64,000 bases of DNA from Citricoccus sp. K5 (GTDB taxonomy: Bacteria; Actinomycetota; Actinomycetes; Actinomycetales; Micrococcaceae): the NCBI RefSeq assembly GCF_902506195.1, contig NZ_LR732817.1, positions 637,147 through 701,146 on the forward strand. Reading direction: 5' to 3'. How positions within the stretch are numbered: the stretch's first letter is position 1; the number at the start of each line of letters is the position of its first letter. The notes beneath the pieces were generated by a model. That model made no database searches, had not been told where the DNA came from, and worked only from the letters and a program-made list of their open reading frames with translations. Below, one piece after another: positions 46,408 to 55,063 of this stretch. The translations under genes were made by a program, and so were the position numbers.

Positions 46408-47772
46408 GTGACTGACACCCCCAATAGCACCCCGAACGCCGAGGCCGCCCCCGATCCGGCCCAGTGGGGCTTCGAGACCCGCCAGATCCATGCCGGGATC
46501 CCGGAGGAGAACCCCTACGGCGCCACCGTGCTGCCGATCATCCAGTCGAACTCGTTCGACTTCCCCTCCGCGGAGGTCGCCGCGGACCGCTTCGCGTTGA
46601 AGGACCTCGGCCCGATCTACTCCCGCATCGGCAATCCCACCCAGGAAGCCGTCGAGGGCAAGATCGCCGCCCTGGAGGGCGGGGTCGGGGCACTGCTGCT
46701 GGCCTCGGGCCAGGCCGCCACCACCTTCTCTATCCTCAACCTCGCCGGGGCGGGTGACCACATCGTCGTGTCCGCCTCGCTGTACGGCGGCACCCAGAAT
46801 CTGTTCAAGCACACCCTGGCCAAGATCGGCATCACCACCTCCTTCGTGCAGGATCCGGACAGCCCGGAGGGGTGGAAGAACGCCATTCAGGACAACACCA
46901 AGGCGCTGTTCGGTGAGACCCTCGGCAACCCCCGCGGGGACGTGCTGGACATCCGCGCCGTCGCCGACGTCGCCCATGGGGCCGGGGTGCCGCTGATCGT
47001 GGACAACACCCTGGCCACCCCGTACCTGCTGCGTCCGATCGAGCACGGCGCGGACATCGTGGTCCACTCCGCCACCAAATACCTCGGCGGCCACGCCGCG
47101 GCCATGGGCGGTGTGATCGTGGACGGCGGCACCTTCGACTTCGCCGCCCAGCCGGAGCGCTTCCCGGGCTTCAACACCCCGGATGAGAGCTACAACGGGA
47201 TCGTCTTCGCCCGGGACCTCGGTGTGGACGGCATCCTCGGCGCCAACCTGGCCTTCGTGCTCAAGGCGCGGGTCCAGTTGCTGCGCGACTACGGCAGTGC
47301 GATCAGCCCCTTCAACGCCTTCCTCCTCAACCTGGGGCTGGAGACGCTGTCCCTGCGCATGGAGCGCCACGTGGAGAATGCCCGCCAGGTGGCCGAGTAC
47401 CTGGAGGGCCACGCCCTGGCCGAGACGGTCATCTACCCCGGCCTGGCCTCCAGCCGGTGGCATGAGCGCGCCAAGCAGTACCTGCCGCAGGGTCCGGCCG
47501 GCTTCGTCTCCTTCGAGATCGCCGGCGGCCGCGAGGCCGGGGCCCGGTTCGTGGACGCCCTGCAGCTGCACCACCACGTGGCCAACATTGGCGACGTCCG
47601 CTCGCTCGTCATCCACCCGGCGTCCACCACGCACTCCCAGCTCACGGAGGAGGAGCAGCGTGCCGCCGGCGTGACCCCCGGCCTGGTCCGCCTGTCCGTG
47701 GGTGTGGAGAGCATCGAGGACATCCTGGCCGATCTTGACAACGGCTTCGCCGCGGCCGACGTGAGCGCCTAG
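46408..47772 (+). CDS. metY: O-acetylhomoserine sulfhydrylase (O-acetylhomoserine aminocarboxypropyltransferase)
   Basis: 454 residues, a PLP enzyme of the Cys/Met metabolism family. It makes homocysteine from O-acetylhomoserine and sulfide. The PLP lysine is K224 (VHSATKYLGGHAAAMGG); GFETRQIHAG, YSRIGNPTQ and ASGQAATTFSILNLA are family motifs, and SLVIHPASTTHSQL is near the end. GTG 46408 follows AGGAG by 8 bases, which rules out the longer frame through the riboswitch. metX, which makes its substrate, follows 16 bases on. Confidence 0.96.
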   Translation: MTDTPNSTPNAEAAPDPAQWGFETRQIHAGIPEENPYGATVLPIIQSNSFDFPSAEVAADRFALKDLGPIYSRIGNPTQEAVEGKIAALEGGVGALLLASGQAATTFSILNLAGAGDHIVVSASLYGGTQNLFKHTLAKIGITTSFVQDPDSPEGWKNAIQDNTKALFGETLGNPRGDVLDIRAVADVAHGAGVPLIVDNTLATPYLLRPIEHGADIVVHSATKYLGGHAAAMGGVIVDGGTFDFAAQPERFPGFNTPDESYNGIVFARDLGVDGILGANLAFVLKARVQLLRDYGSAISPFNAFLLNLGLETLSLRMERHVENARQVAEYLEGHALAETVIYPGLASSRWHERAKQYLPQGPAGFVSFEIAGGREAGARFVDALQLHHHVANIGDVRSLVIHPASTTHSQLTEEEQRAAGVTPGLVRLSVGVESIEDILADLDNGFAAADVSA

Positions 47773-47788
47773 GTCCGGAGGTATTCGC

Positions 47789-48910
47789 ATGACCACCACC
47801 ACCCCCCAGCCGACTGCCACAGGCCTGCCCGAGGGCGGCCTTCGCACCCAGCTCATCGGCGCCCTGGACTTCGAGACCGGCGGGCATCTGCCGGAGGCGG
47901 AGATCGCCTACGAGACCTGGGGCAGGCTCAACGCCGAGAAGTCGAACGCCGTGCTGGTGCTGCATGCCCTGACCGGGTCCACGCACGTGGCGGCCTCCTC
48001 CGGTGATCCGGAGGAGGGCTGGTGGGAGGGCGTCGTCGGCCCCGGCTGCGCCATCGACACCAACACCTGGTTCGTGATCGCCCCGAACATCCTGGGCGGT
48101 TGCTACGGGAGTACCGGCCCGTCCTCGCTGGACCCGGAGGGTGACCCCTGGGGTTCACGTTTCCCGTTCACCACCATCCGCGATTCCGTCCATGCCGAGG
48201 CGCGGTTGGCCGACGCGCTGGGCATCGAGCGCTTCCAGGCGGTCATCGGCGGCTCCATGGGCGGCGCCCGCGCCCTGGAGTGGGCTGCGACCTACCCCGA
48301 CCGTGTGGCCGGCATGGCCGTCATCGCCTGTGGCGCGCACTCGACCGCCGAGCAGATCGCCTTCGCCCAGGCGCAGGTGCAGTCCATCAACCTGGACCCG
48401 AACTTCCGCGGCGGGGACTACTACCCGGGCCCGACGCCGGACGGCGGCCTGGGCATCGCCCGCAAGATCGCGCACATCACCTACCGGTCCGAACCGGACA
48501 TGGTCGCCCGCTTCGGCCGCGCCGCGCAGCCCGAGGAGAACCCGTTCGGCGAGCCGGTCCGGCGGCAGGGGCGCTATCAGGTCGAGTCCTACCTGGACTA
48601 CCAGGCGGCCAAGCTGGTCAAGCGCTTCGACGCCAACAGCTACCTGGTGCTGACCGAGGCCCTGATGAGCCACGACGTCTCCCGCGGCCGCGGGCCGGAG
48701 GCGGAGGTGCTCGGCTCCATCCGGGTGACACCGTTCATCGCCGCCGTCGAGTCCGACCGCCTGTACTTCCCGGGCCAGTCCCAGGAGCTCGCCCGCCAAC
48801 TGCCCGGTGACGTGCCGGTGCACATGATCGATTCGCCGATCGGTCATGACGGGTTCCTGACGGACCTGGACCAGGTGGCCGCGGAGATGACGCGGGTGCT
48901 CGGACTCTAG
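47789..48910 (+). CDS. metX: Homoserine O-acetyltransferase
   Basis: 373 residues, alpha/beta-hydrolase fold. Nucleophile S156 lies in IGGSMGGARALEWA; NILGGCYGSTGPSS and the C-terminal catalytic His in IGHDGFLTD are present. It moves acetyl from acetyl-CoA to homoserine, feeding metY. The short gap after metY implies one mRNA under the SAM-IV riboswitch. It ends 4 bases before the stop of the convergent DUF2231 gene. Confidence 0.96.
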   Translation: MTTTTPQPTATGLPEGGLRTQLIGALDFETGGHLPEAEIAYETWGRLNAEKSNAVLVLHALTGSTHVAASSGDPEEGWWEGVVGPGCAIDTNTWFVIAPNILGGCYGSTGPSSLDPEGDPWGSRFPFTTIRDSVHAEARLADALGIERFQAVIGGSMGGARALEWAATYPDRVAGMAVIACGAHSTAEQIAFAQAQVQSINLDPNFRGGDYYPGPTPDGGLGIARKIAHITYRSEPDMVARFGRAAQPEENPFGEPVRRQGRYQVESYLDYQAAKLVKRFDANSYLVLTEALMSHDVSRGRGPEAEVLGSIRVTPFIAAVESDRLYFPGQSQELARQLPGDVPVHMIDSPIGHDGFLTDLDQVAAEMTRVLGL

Positions 48911-48914
48911 GTCC

Positions 48915-49475
48915 TCACCCGACGCGCTCAGTCGGCCCGGCCCGGCCCGCGGTGCCCCGTGTCAGGGCCAGGTGGCCGCCGAGGAAGCCTGCAGATGCCG
49001 CGACGGCGTTGCCGGCCGCAGCCAGTCCGACCCCGAGGGCGTGACGGCCGCGGAGGCGGGCGACGAGAGATCCCAGGAACAGGAAGACGGCGGCGTCCGT
49101 TCCCAGCGCGTGGACCGCGCCGATCCGGTGATCGGCCCCTTCGGTCTCCGTCCAATCGGCAGCGCCGGCGAGGGCTGTCGGAATCGCGGCCAGCAACCCC
49201 GCCGAGACCAGCAGCGTGGCGCCGCGGCGTGACGGCGTCCCGCCGGCCAGGTCGAGGAGGGAGGCCCCCATCCAACTACCGAGGGTGATGTCGGTGAGGG
49301 GCGGGTGTATCGAGTGGCCGAGGGCGTTGGTGTGGAAGGGGCTGTGGCGCACCCGGTCGAGGATCGGCCCGTAGACGAATCGCTGGGCCTCGGCCAGGCG
49401 TTCCGCCGTGGAACTCTCGGCCACCGTGCGCAACATCGCTGCCGAGAGGGGTTCTGAGTCCGTTGTCCTGCGCAT
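48915..49475 (-). CDS. DUF2231-family membrane protein
   Basis: 186 residues. HSIHPPLTDITLGSWMGASLLDL is the family's conserved first-helix motif (His and Asp may bind metal or haem). Three or four membrane helices follow (ATLLVSAGLLAAIPTALAG, AVFLFLGSLVARL, VGLAAAGNAVAASAGFLG). A 55-residue soluble start precedes them. Function unknown. The ATG follows AGGAG and lies 5 bases after the methyltransferase stop, so the two form an operon. Confidence 0.82.
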   Translation of the reverse strand: MRRTTDSEPLSAAMLRTVAESSTAERLAEAQRFVYGPILDRVRHSPFHTNALGHSIHPPLTDITLGSWMGASLLDLAGGTPSRRGATLLVSAGLLAAIPTALAGAADWTETEGADHRIGAVHALGTDAAVFLFLGSLVARLRGRHALGVGLAAAGNAVAASAGFLGGHLALTRGTAGRAGPTERVG

Positions 49476-49480
49476 GGGGT

Positions 49481-50317
49481 TCAGCTCCTGGTGCCGACGG
49501 AGAGCAGGTACTCCATCTCGAACCGGGCTGCGTCGGCGGTTCCGCGGTTCCAGGTCGTCATCAGGTCATCGAGCGCGGCGTCGAATTCGTCCAGCAGGCC
49601 CTGGCTCCTGGCATGGGCCCGAGTGGAGATGGTGGGGCCGTAGGACGCGGTGAAGTGCGCGGCGAAGTCACCGGGTCGCGGGAAGGCCGTGACCTCCAAG
49701 ACCCCACGATCGGCGGAGTGGAACTGGACCCGTCCGCCGAAGAGCTCGGCCAGGTGGTCAGCGCTGCCCCATAAGGGTGCCGGTTGCGCCCCGGGTGGTG
49801 GCGCCGGTGCGAACGGCTTCATGGTCCGGAAAAGCGCGCCCACCATGCCCTCCGGAGTCCAGCTCAGCAGGGCGATCCTTCCGCCGGGCCGGCAGACCCG
49901 CACCATCTCGTCGGCGGATGGCTGATGATGGGGCGCGAACATGACACCGATCGATGACATCACCACGTCGTAGGAGCCCTGCCCGAAGGGGAGGTGCTCA
50001 GCGTCGGCCTCGACCCATTCGAGGTCGAGGTTCTCCGCCTCTGCCCGGCGACGGCCGGCGTCGAGCAGCTCCGGGGTGAGATCGCTGGCGGTGACCGCGG
50101 CCCCGGCGGCAGCGGCCGGAAGGGAGGCGTTGCCCGTGCCGGCGGCCACGTCGAGGACGCGGTCCCCAGCGCCGATTCCGGCGGCGCGGACCAGGCGTGG
50201 TCCCAGGGGCAGGAGAAACCTCTCCACCATGGTGGGGTAATCGCCCGAGGCCCACATCCCTCGATGCTTCTTCTTCAGGTCCAGATCGGATGGTTCGGGC
50301 ACAGGCGTCGTTGACAT
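49481..50317 (-). CDS. Class I SAM-dependent methyltransferase
   Basis: 278 residues. The SAM-binding glycine motif is VLDVAAGTGNASLPAAAAG, with DLTPELLDAGRRRAE (acidic ribose contact), DAEHLPFGQGSYDVVMSSIG and the post-motif RVCRPGGRIALLSW. This is a UbiE/small-molecule type enzyme; the acceptor is unknown. ATG 50317 has AGGAAG upstream. It is the first gene of the pair with the DUF2231 protein. The 107 bases before it hold no recognised feature. Confidence 0.82.
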   Translation of the reverse strand: MSTTPVPEPSDLDLKKKHRGMWASGDYPTMVERFLLPLGPRLVRAAGIGAGDRVLDVAAGTGNASLPAAAAGAAVTASDLTPELLDAGRRRAEAENLDLEWVEADAEHLPFGQGSYDVVMSSIGVMFAPHHQPSADEMVRVCRPGGRIALLSWTPEGMVGALFRTMKPFAPAPPPGAQPAPLWGSADHLAELFGGRVQFHSADRGVLEVTAFPRPGDFAAHFTASYGPTISTRAHARSQGLLDEFDAALDDLMTTWNRGTADAARFEMEYLLSVGTRS

Positions 50318-50424
50318 GACGGGACTTCCTGGAAGATGCGAGGAATCGTTCCCCGCAGGAGAATTATCCCACCGCGTCCTCGATGGGGGGAGCCCTCGAC
50401 GCCCCCGGGTTGAGCCCGGCAGCC

Positions 50425-51303
50425 CTAGTGTCCGGAGGTGTCCGCGCCCTGGGGCATCGGGTGCCCGAACATCGGCTCGGCGAGTGGTCGCTTCGGGGAC
50501 AGTCCGTCACCGGAGGACTGCCGACGCAACCGCCGCAGCACCCAGGGCATCAGGTGCTCGCGGGCCCAGTGCACGTCCTCGGTGGCTGCTTGACGCCACG
50601 TGCGCGGCACCGGTGGCTTCGGCTCCATCGGCACCAGGTCGTGGGGGACGTTGAGGGTCTCCAGCACCATGGCGGTGATCGTGTGGTGCCCTGTGGGGGA
50701 GAAGTGCAGCCGGTCCGCGGCCCACATCTCCTTCCGGGTCAGCTCGCGCAGGGCCCATAGATCCGCCACCACAGCCTCGTGCCGTAAGGCCACGGTGTGC
50801 ACGTTCTCGTTGTAGATCGCCACCTTGCCGCGGATGCGGCCCATCACGGGGGTGTCACGGATGTCCGGGCCGGTGAAGAGCACCACCGTGGCCCCGCCGG
50901 CGGCGAGGTTCCCGACCAGGTCGTCCAGCTTCTCGGCGATTGCGTCCGGGTCCCCGCCCGGCCGGATCACGTCGTTCCCGCCGGCGCAGAGGGTGATGAG
51001 GTCCGGTTTCAGCTCGATGGCCGGCGTGGTCTGCTCGGCGGCGATCTGGTCGATCAGGCGGCCGCGGATGGCCAGGTTGGCATAGGAGAAGTGCTCGCTG
51101 TCCGGGACTCGGTGGGCGAGCTCCTCAGCCACCCGGTCCGCCCAGCCACGGTGAGAGCCAGGCCGCTGCGGGTCCGGGTCGCCGATGCCCTCGGTGAACG
51201 AGTCCCCCAGAGCCACGTAGCGGCGCCAGGGGTGGATCGGGTGCAGGGGCGCGTCGGAATACAGAGACGCGTCAGAATGCGGAGGAGCCGAGGAACCAGA
51301 CAT
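50425..51303 (-). CDS. SGNH/GDSL-family hydrolase
   Basis: 292 residues. Catalytic S35 in YVALGDSFTEGIGDPDP (block I), Gly and Asn in LCAGGNDVIRPGGD (blocks II-III), and the D-x-x-H pair in ADRLHFSPTGHH (block V). No signal peptide is seen, so it acts inside the cell on an unknown ester. ATG 51303 is leaderless: TAGGAT on the minus strand at 51315-51310 lies 6 bases upstream. The C-terminal tail carries a run of basic residues. Confidence 0.88.
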   Translation of the reverse strand: MSGSSAPPHSDASLYSDAPLHPIHPWRRYVALGDSFTEGIGDPDPQRPGSHRGWADRVAEELAHRVPDSEHFSYANLAIRGRLIDQIAAEQTTPAIELKPDLITLCAGGNDVIRPGGDPDAIAEKLDDLVGNLAAGGATVVLFTGPDIRDTPVMGRIRGKVAIYNENVHTVALRHEAVVADLWALRELTRKEMWAADRLHFSPTGHHTITAMVLETLNVPHDLVPMEPKPPVPRTWRQAATEDVHWAREHLMPWVLRRLRRQSSGDGLSPKRPLAEPMFGHPMPQGADTSGH

Positions 51304-51309
51304 GCCACG

Positions 51310-51315
51310 ATCCTA
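51310..51315 (-). promoter_or_regulatory. Leaderless promoter of the GDSL hydrolase gene
   Basis: TAGGAT on the minus strand, 6 bases before ATG 51303. Confidence 0.5.
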
Positions 51316-51377
51316 AATGCCTGGTTACCCATCGGTCACTACGCAGTACTGACAGAACGCGTCCAGGACTCCTCGCC

Positions 51378-51383
51378 TACGCT
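51378..51383 (+). promoter_or_regulatory. Leaderless promoter of the esterase gene
   Basis: TACGCT, 6 bases before ATG 51390, divergent from the GDSL hydrolase promoter 63 bases away. Confidence 0.5.
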
Positions 51384-51389
51384 GGGATC

Positions 51390-52133
51390 ATGACCGAACC
51401 GCAGACTCCCGACCCGTCCCATTCCGAGCCCACAGAACCGTTCGTCCGTTGGTCCCGCCCCGAGGCCGAGCGCGGGGGGACGCACCTGCTGGTGGTGCTG
51501 CACGGCTACGGCGCGGACGAGAACGACCTGTTCGGGATCGTCCCGGAGCTGCCGGAGAAGTTCACGATCGCCTCGGTGCGAGCACCGCTGGTCATGGATC
51601 ACGGTGGCTACACGTGGTTTCCGCTGACCAACTCCCTGCAGTCCTCACCCCTGGCGGTTCGGGCCGCCATCGAGGACCTCCAGGAGTGGGTGGCCGCGCA
51701 GCGGCCGGACTTCGCGAGCACCTCCCTGCTGGGATTCTCCATGGGCATGGCGATGGCCACCTCGCTGCTGCGCCGGGAACCGCAGGCCTATGCCTGCGTC
51801 GTCGGGCTCTCCGGCTTCGCGATCGACCCGACCATGGTGCCCGGTGCCGAATCCGCAACACCGGAGGCCGGCGTCGTGCCCTCGGAGGTGTCCGGTGCCG
51901 GCCCCCTGGCCGGATTCTTCGATGACGAGGCCGTCAAGGCGGTCAAGCCCCCGGTGTTCTGGGGCCGGGACCAGGCCGACCCGGTCATCACACCGGACAA
52001 GATCGAGTACACGCACGCCTGGATGAACGAGCACGTGAACATGACCAAGGTGCTCTACGCCGGAATCGGCCACGGCATCGGCCCGCAGGAACTGCGTCAC
52101 GTGGGGGAGTTCCTGGACTACGTGGTGAAGTAA
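51390..52133 (+). CDS. Phospholipase/carboxylesterase-family alpha/beta hydrolase
   Basis: 247 residues. LLVVLHGYGADENDLFGIVPEL is the oxyanion-hole region of this family (here about residues 33-54), nucleophile S117 lies in LLGFSMGMAMATSL, Asp in WGRDQADPVITPD and His in AGIGHGIGPQEL. Cytosolic esterase or thioesterase, substrate unknown. It is a single-gene unit, divergent from the GDSL hydrolase. Confidence 0.87.
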   Translation: MTEPQTPDPSHSEPTEPFVRWSRPEAERGGTHLLVVLHGYGADENDLFGIVPELPEKFTIASVRAPLVMDHGGYTWFPLTNSLQSSPLAVRAAIEDLQEWVAAQRPDFASTSLLGFSMGMAMATSLLRREPQAYACVVGLSGFAIDPTMVPGAESATPEAGVVPSEVSGAGPLAGFFDDEAVKAVKPPVFWGRDQADPVITPDKIEYTHAWMNEHVNMTKVLYAGIGHGIGPQELRHVGEFLDYVVK

Positions 52134-52163
52134 TCAGCCCTCAGCGCACGGAGCACCGAGCCT

Positions 52164-52451
52164 TCAGCTCCCGGACGGGACCACCTTCACGGCCTCGCCG
52201 GAGAACTCGAACACGTCCCCGGGGTGCAGCTGGCGGCCGCGGCGGGTCTCCGGATCCCCGTTGACCTGGACCAGGCCGGCCTCGATCACCGCGCGTGCGT
52301 CCGCCCCGTCCTCGACCAGGTTGGCCAGCTTCAGGGCCTGCCCCAGCCGGATCATCCCGTCGCGGATCTCCAGTGGTGCCGGATGTGCGGACGGGGCCTC
52401 GGGGGCGCGGCGGTGACGGTGAAGGGACTCGGGGCTCGGGTGCTCGGACAT
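52164..52451 (-). CDS. S4-domain RNA-binding protein (YbcJ/RqcP-like)
   Basis: 95 residues. After about 30 disordered residues comes a compact S4 domain: IRLGQALKLANLVEDGADAR, VIEAGLVQVNGDPETRRGR and LHPGDVFEFSGEAVKVV. Small S4 proteins bind rRNA or tRNA and assist ribosome function. ATG 52451 follows GGAGGT with almost no spacing; CACAAT 6 bases upstream could serve as a leaderless -10. Confidence 0.82.
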   Translation of the reverse strand: MSEHPSPESLHRHRRAPEAPSAHPAPLEIRDGMIRLGQALKLANLVEDGADARAVIEAGLVQVNGDPETRRGRQLHPGDVFEFSGEAVKVVPSGS

Positions 52452-52508
52452 ACCTCCATTGTGGCCCGAGATCCGTGCCGGTGCACCAGCCGCGGCCCGC
52501 TGGGGACC

Positions 52509-52514
52509 TAGACT
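52509..52514 (+). promoter_or_regulatory. Promoter of glyS
   Basis: TAGACT; the mRNA would start near 52521. The leader of about 93 bases holds a hairpin with GCCGGCG and CGCCGGC arms (about 52531-52553) but no T-box signature. Confidence 0.5.
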
Positions 52515-52613
52515 GGGCCGGTAACCGACGAATGCCGGCGTGCCACGCGCGCCGGCTCCAGTGCGCTGACCGCAGCCAGCGGCCGAAGTAACAGACACGG
52601 ATGTGATGCCCCC

Positions 52614-54005
52614 ATGGCCCCCAAGACCACCCTCGACCAGGTCATCTCCCTCGCGAAGCGACGCGGCTTCGTGTTCCAGGCCGGAGAGATCTACGGCGGC
52701 TCCCGCTCGGCGTGGGACTACGGGCCCCTGGGTGTGGAGCTCAAGGACAACATCAAGACGCAGTGGTGGAACACCTTCGTGCGCGGCCGTGAGGACATGG
52801 TCGGCCTCGACTCCGCCATCATCCTGCCCTCGGCCGTGTGGAACGCCTCCGGTCACGTGGCCACCTTCACCGACCCGCTGGTCGAGTGCACGTCCTGCCA
52901 CAAGCGCCACCGCCAGGACCACCTCATCGAGGGCTTCGTCGCCAAGAAGGGCCGTGCCCCCACGGGCGGGATCGGCGGCATGGACGAGATCGCCTGCCCC
53001 GATTGCGGCACCCGCGGATCCTGGACCGAACCGCAGATGTTCTCCGGGCTGATGAAGACGTTCCTGGGCCCCGTGGACAACGAGGAGGGCCTGCACTACC
53101 TGCGCCCCGAAACCGCTCAGGGCATCTTCGTGAACTTCCTCAACGTGGTCAACGCCGCCCGCCGCAAGCCCCCGTTCGGCATCGGGCAGATCGGCAAGGC
53201 CTTCCGCAACGAGATCACCCCGGGCAACTTCATCTTCCGCACCCGCGAGTTCGAGCAGATGGAGATCGAGTACTTCACCCACCCCGAAGCCGCCACGGAG
53301 CACTTCAACACCTGGGTGGAGGCCTGCTGGAACTGGTTCATCGACCTGGGCATCAACCCGGACAACATGCGCCGCTTCGACGTCCCGGACGGCGAGCGCG
53401 CCCACTACTCCGATGCCACGATCGACCTGGAGTACAAGTTCGGCTTCGCCGGATCCGAGTGGGGCGAGCTCATGGGCATCGCCAACCGCACGGACTTCGA
53501 TCTGAACTCCCACACTTCAGCCTCCGGAACGAAGATGCAGTACTTCGACCAGACCTCCGGCGAGCGCTACACCCCGTACGTGATCGAGCCCAGCTTCGGT
53601 CTCACGCGATCGATGATGGCCTTCCTGGTGGACGCCTACCGCGAGGAGGAGGCGCCCAACACCAAGGGCGGCACGGATGTGCGGACCGTCCTGGGCCTGG
53701 ATCCGCGGCTGGCCCCGGTCAAGGCCGCCGTCCTGCCGCTCTCCCGCAAGGAGGAGCTTGTACCCACGGCCAAGCGCCTGGCGGACGAGCTGCGCGGGGT
53801 CTGGAACATCGACTATGACGACGCCGGCGCCATCGGCCGCCGCTATCGCCGCCAGGACGAGATCGGCACCCCGTTCTGCATCACCGTGGACTTCGACTCC
53901 CTTGAGGACCAGGCCGTCACCATCCGCGAACGCGACTCCATGTCCCAGGAGCGCGTGGCCCTGGACCAGGTGCGCGGCTGGCTGTTCGAGCGGCTGTCCA
54001 AGTAA
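52614..54005 (+). CDS. glyS: Glycyl-tRNA synthetase (single-chain dimeric type)
   Basis: 463 residues, class II synthetase that charges tRNA(Gly). [54 protein letters not shown] and [14 protein letters not shown] are the class II motifs. A Cys4 zinc site is formed by CTSCHK and CPDCGT. The C-terminal anticodon domain begins about residue 360 ([19 protein letters not shown]). It is of the alpha2, not alpha2beta2, type, as usual in actinobacteria. Confidence 0.97.
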   Translation: MAPKTTLDQVISLAKRRGFVFQAGEIYGGSRSAWDYGPLGVELKDNIKTQWWNTFVRGREDMVGLDSAIILPSAVWNASGHVATFTDPLVECTSCHKRHRQDHLIEGFVAKKGRAPTGGIGGMDEIACPDCGTRGSWTEPQMFSGLMKTFLGPVDNEEGLHYLRPETAQGIFVNFLNVVNAARRKPPFGIGQIGKAFRNEITPGNFIFRTREFEQMEIEYFTHPEAATEHFNTWVEACWNWFIDLGINPDNMRRFDVPDGERAHYSDATIDLEYKFGFAGSEWGELMGIANRTDFDLNSHTSASGTKMQYFDQTSGERYTPYVIEPSFGLTRSMMAFLVDAYREEEAPNTKGGTDVRTVLGLDPRLAPVKAAVLPLSRKEELVPTAKRLADELRGVWNIDYDDAGAIGRRYRRQDEIGTPFCITVDFDSLEDQAVTIRERDSMSQERVALDQVRGWLFERLSK

Positions 54006-54019
54006 GGGGAGGGGTACAG

Positions 54020-55063
54020 ATGACGGTTCCCGACGCCGGCCCCCAGCTCCCAGCGGGTGTCTCCCTCCGGCCGTGGGCCGAGGGAGACGACCTGCGGCTC
54101 CTGGAGTTGTGGGGAGACCCCACCGACGCCCAGCACCACCAGGACCGCGCCATGCTGCGCCCCTCGAGTACCCGGCCGGACGAGCCCTGGGCCCGGTGCC
54201 TGGTGGCGGAGGACGAGGGCATCCCGGTCGCCGCCGCGGTCGTGTATGCCTCCTCCGTACATCCGCAGCGCCTCTGGTTCTACGCCGAGACGGCTCGCGA
54301 GTTGCGGGGCCGCGGCCTCGCCACCGCACTGCTGACCGCACTGCGCGCCGAGGCTGAGGCCGCCCGCGCCGAGGGGGCGTTGGCGACCACGGAGCTCAAG
54401 ACCCGCTTCGCCGTGGCCGCGGACGAGCTGCCGGAGACCGCGCCGGACGTGGCCGGGACCGGCGCCGCGGCGCACCACCCGGCTGACCACCCGGCCGCGA
54501 CCTTCCTGGCAGGGAAAGGATTCGCGCCGCTGCAGCGCTCCCGGCGCATCGCCGTCGGGCCCGGGGTCATCAAGGCTCCGGAACTGGACGGCACCGGGCT
54601 GGCCGTGGAGGACCTGGCGACGGGTTCGGTGGAGCTGACGCAGGCGGTGGCGGCGTTCTACGCGGCCACGCATGGCTGGGACCCGTCCGATCTGACCATT
54701 GGCCAGGCACAGCAGCTGCTGCTCGGCCCCTCCACGGGGGCCTCCGGAGCGGTCGTGCTGCGCTCCCAGCCCAAAGCCCAGGGTGGCGGGATCGATGCCT
54801 TCGCCATCTCCTACACGCCGGAACGCACTGAGGATCCCACCGACGTGCTGCTGGGCTGGAACCCGGAACTGGCGCGGGTGGACGCCCAGACCGCGGCCGC
54901 CTCGCTCCTGGCCCTGCTGACCACGCAGTACCCGGTCCAGCTCGAAGTGGACGACTCCATGGACATCCTCACCCCGGTCCTCGACCAGCTGGTCACCACC
55001 GGCCACGCGCAGGTGCTGCTGGACACGCGAATCTGGGCCACCGATGTGCCCGATGCCTCCTGA
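54020..55063 (+). CDS. GNAT-family N-acetyltransferase, possible double domain
   Basis: 347 residues, about twice the size of a single GNAT. The first half is clear: VSLRPWAEGDDLRLLELWGDP at the start and the acetyl-CoA loop ARELRGRGLATALLTALRAEA. The second half (from about 190) keeps only a loose GNAT-like pattern. The substrate is unknown. GGGGAGGGG precedes ATG 54020, 14 bases after glyS, so co-transcription is likely. The last 20 bases overlap the YibE/F gene. Confidence 0.8.
   Translation: MTVPDAGPQLPAGVSLRPWAEGDDLRLLELWGDPTDAQHHQDRAMLRPSSTRPDEPWARCLVAEDEGIPVAAAVVYASSVHPQRLWFYAETARELRGRGLATALLTALRAEAEAARAEGALATTELKTRFAVAADELPETAPDVAGTGAAAHHPADHPAATFLAGKGFAPLQRSRRIAVGPGVIKAPELDGTGLAVEDLATGSVELTQAVAAFYAATHGWDPSDLTIGQAQQLLLGPSTGASGAVVLRSQPKAQGGGIDAFAISYTPERTEDPTDVLLGWNPELARVDAQTAAASLLALLTTQYPVQLEVDDSMDILTPVLDQLVTTGHAQVLLDTRIWATDVPDAS

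Noticed and set aside
46372-47856. A 494-codon minus-strand frame opposite metY
   Set aside because: Shadow of metY with no domain pattern.
52521-52613. Possible T-box riboswitch in the glyS leader
   Set aside because: The leader is too short and lacks a T-box sequence; only a simple GC hairpin is visible.
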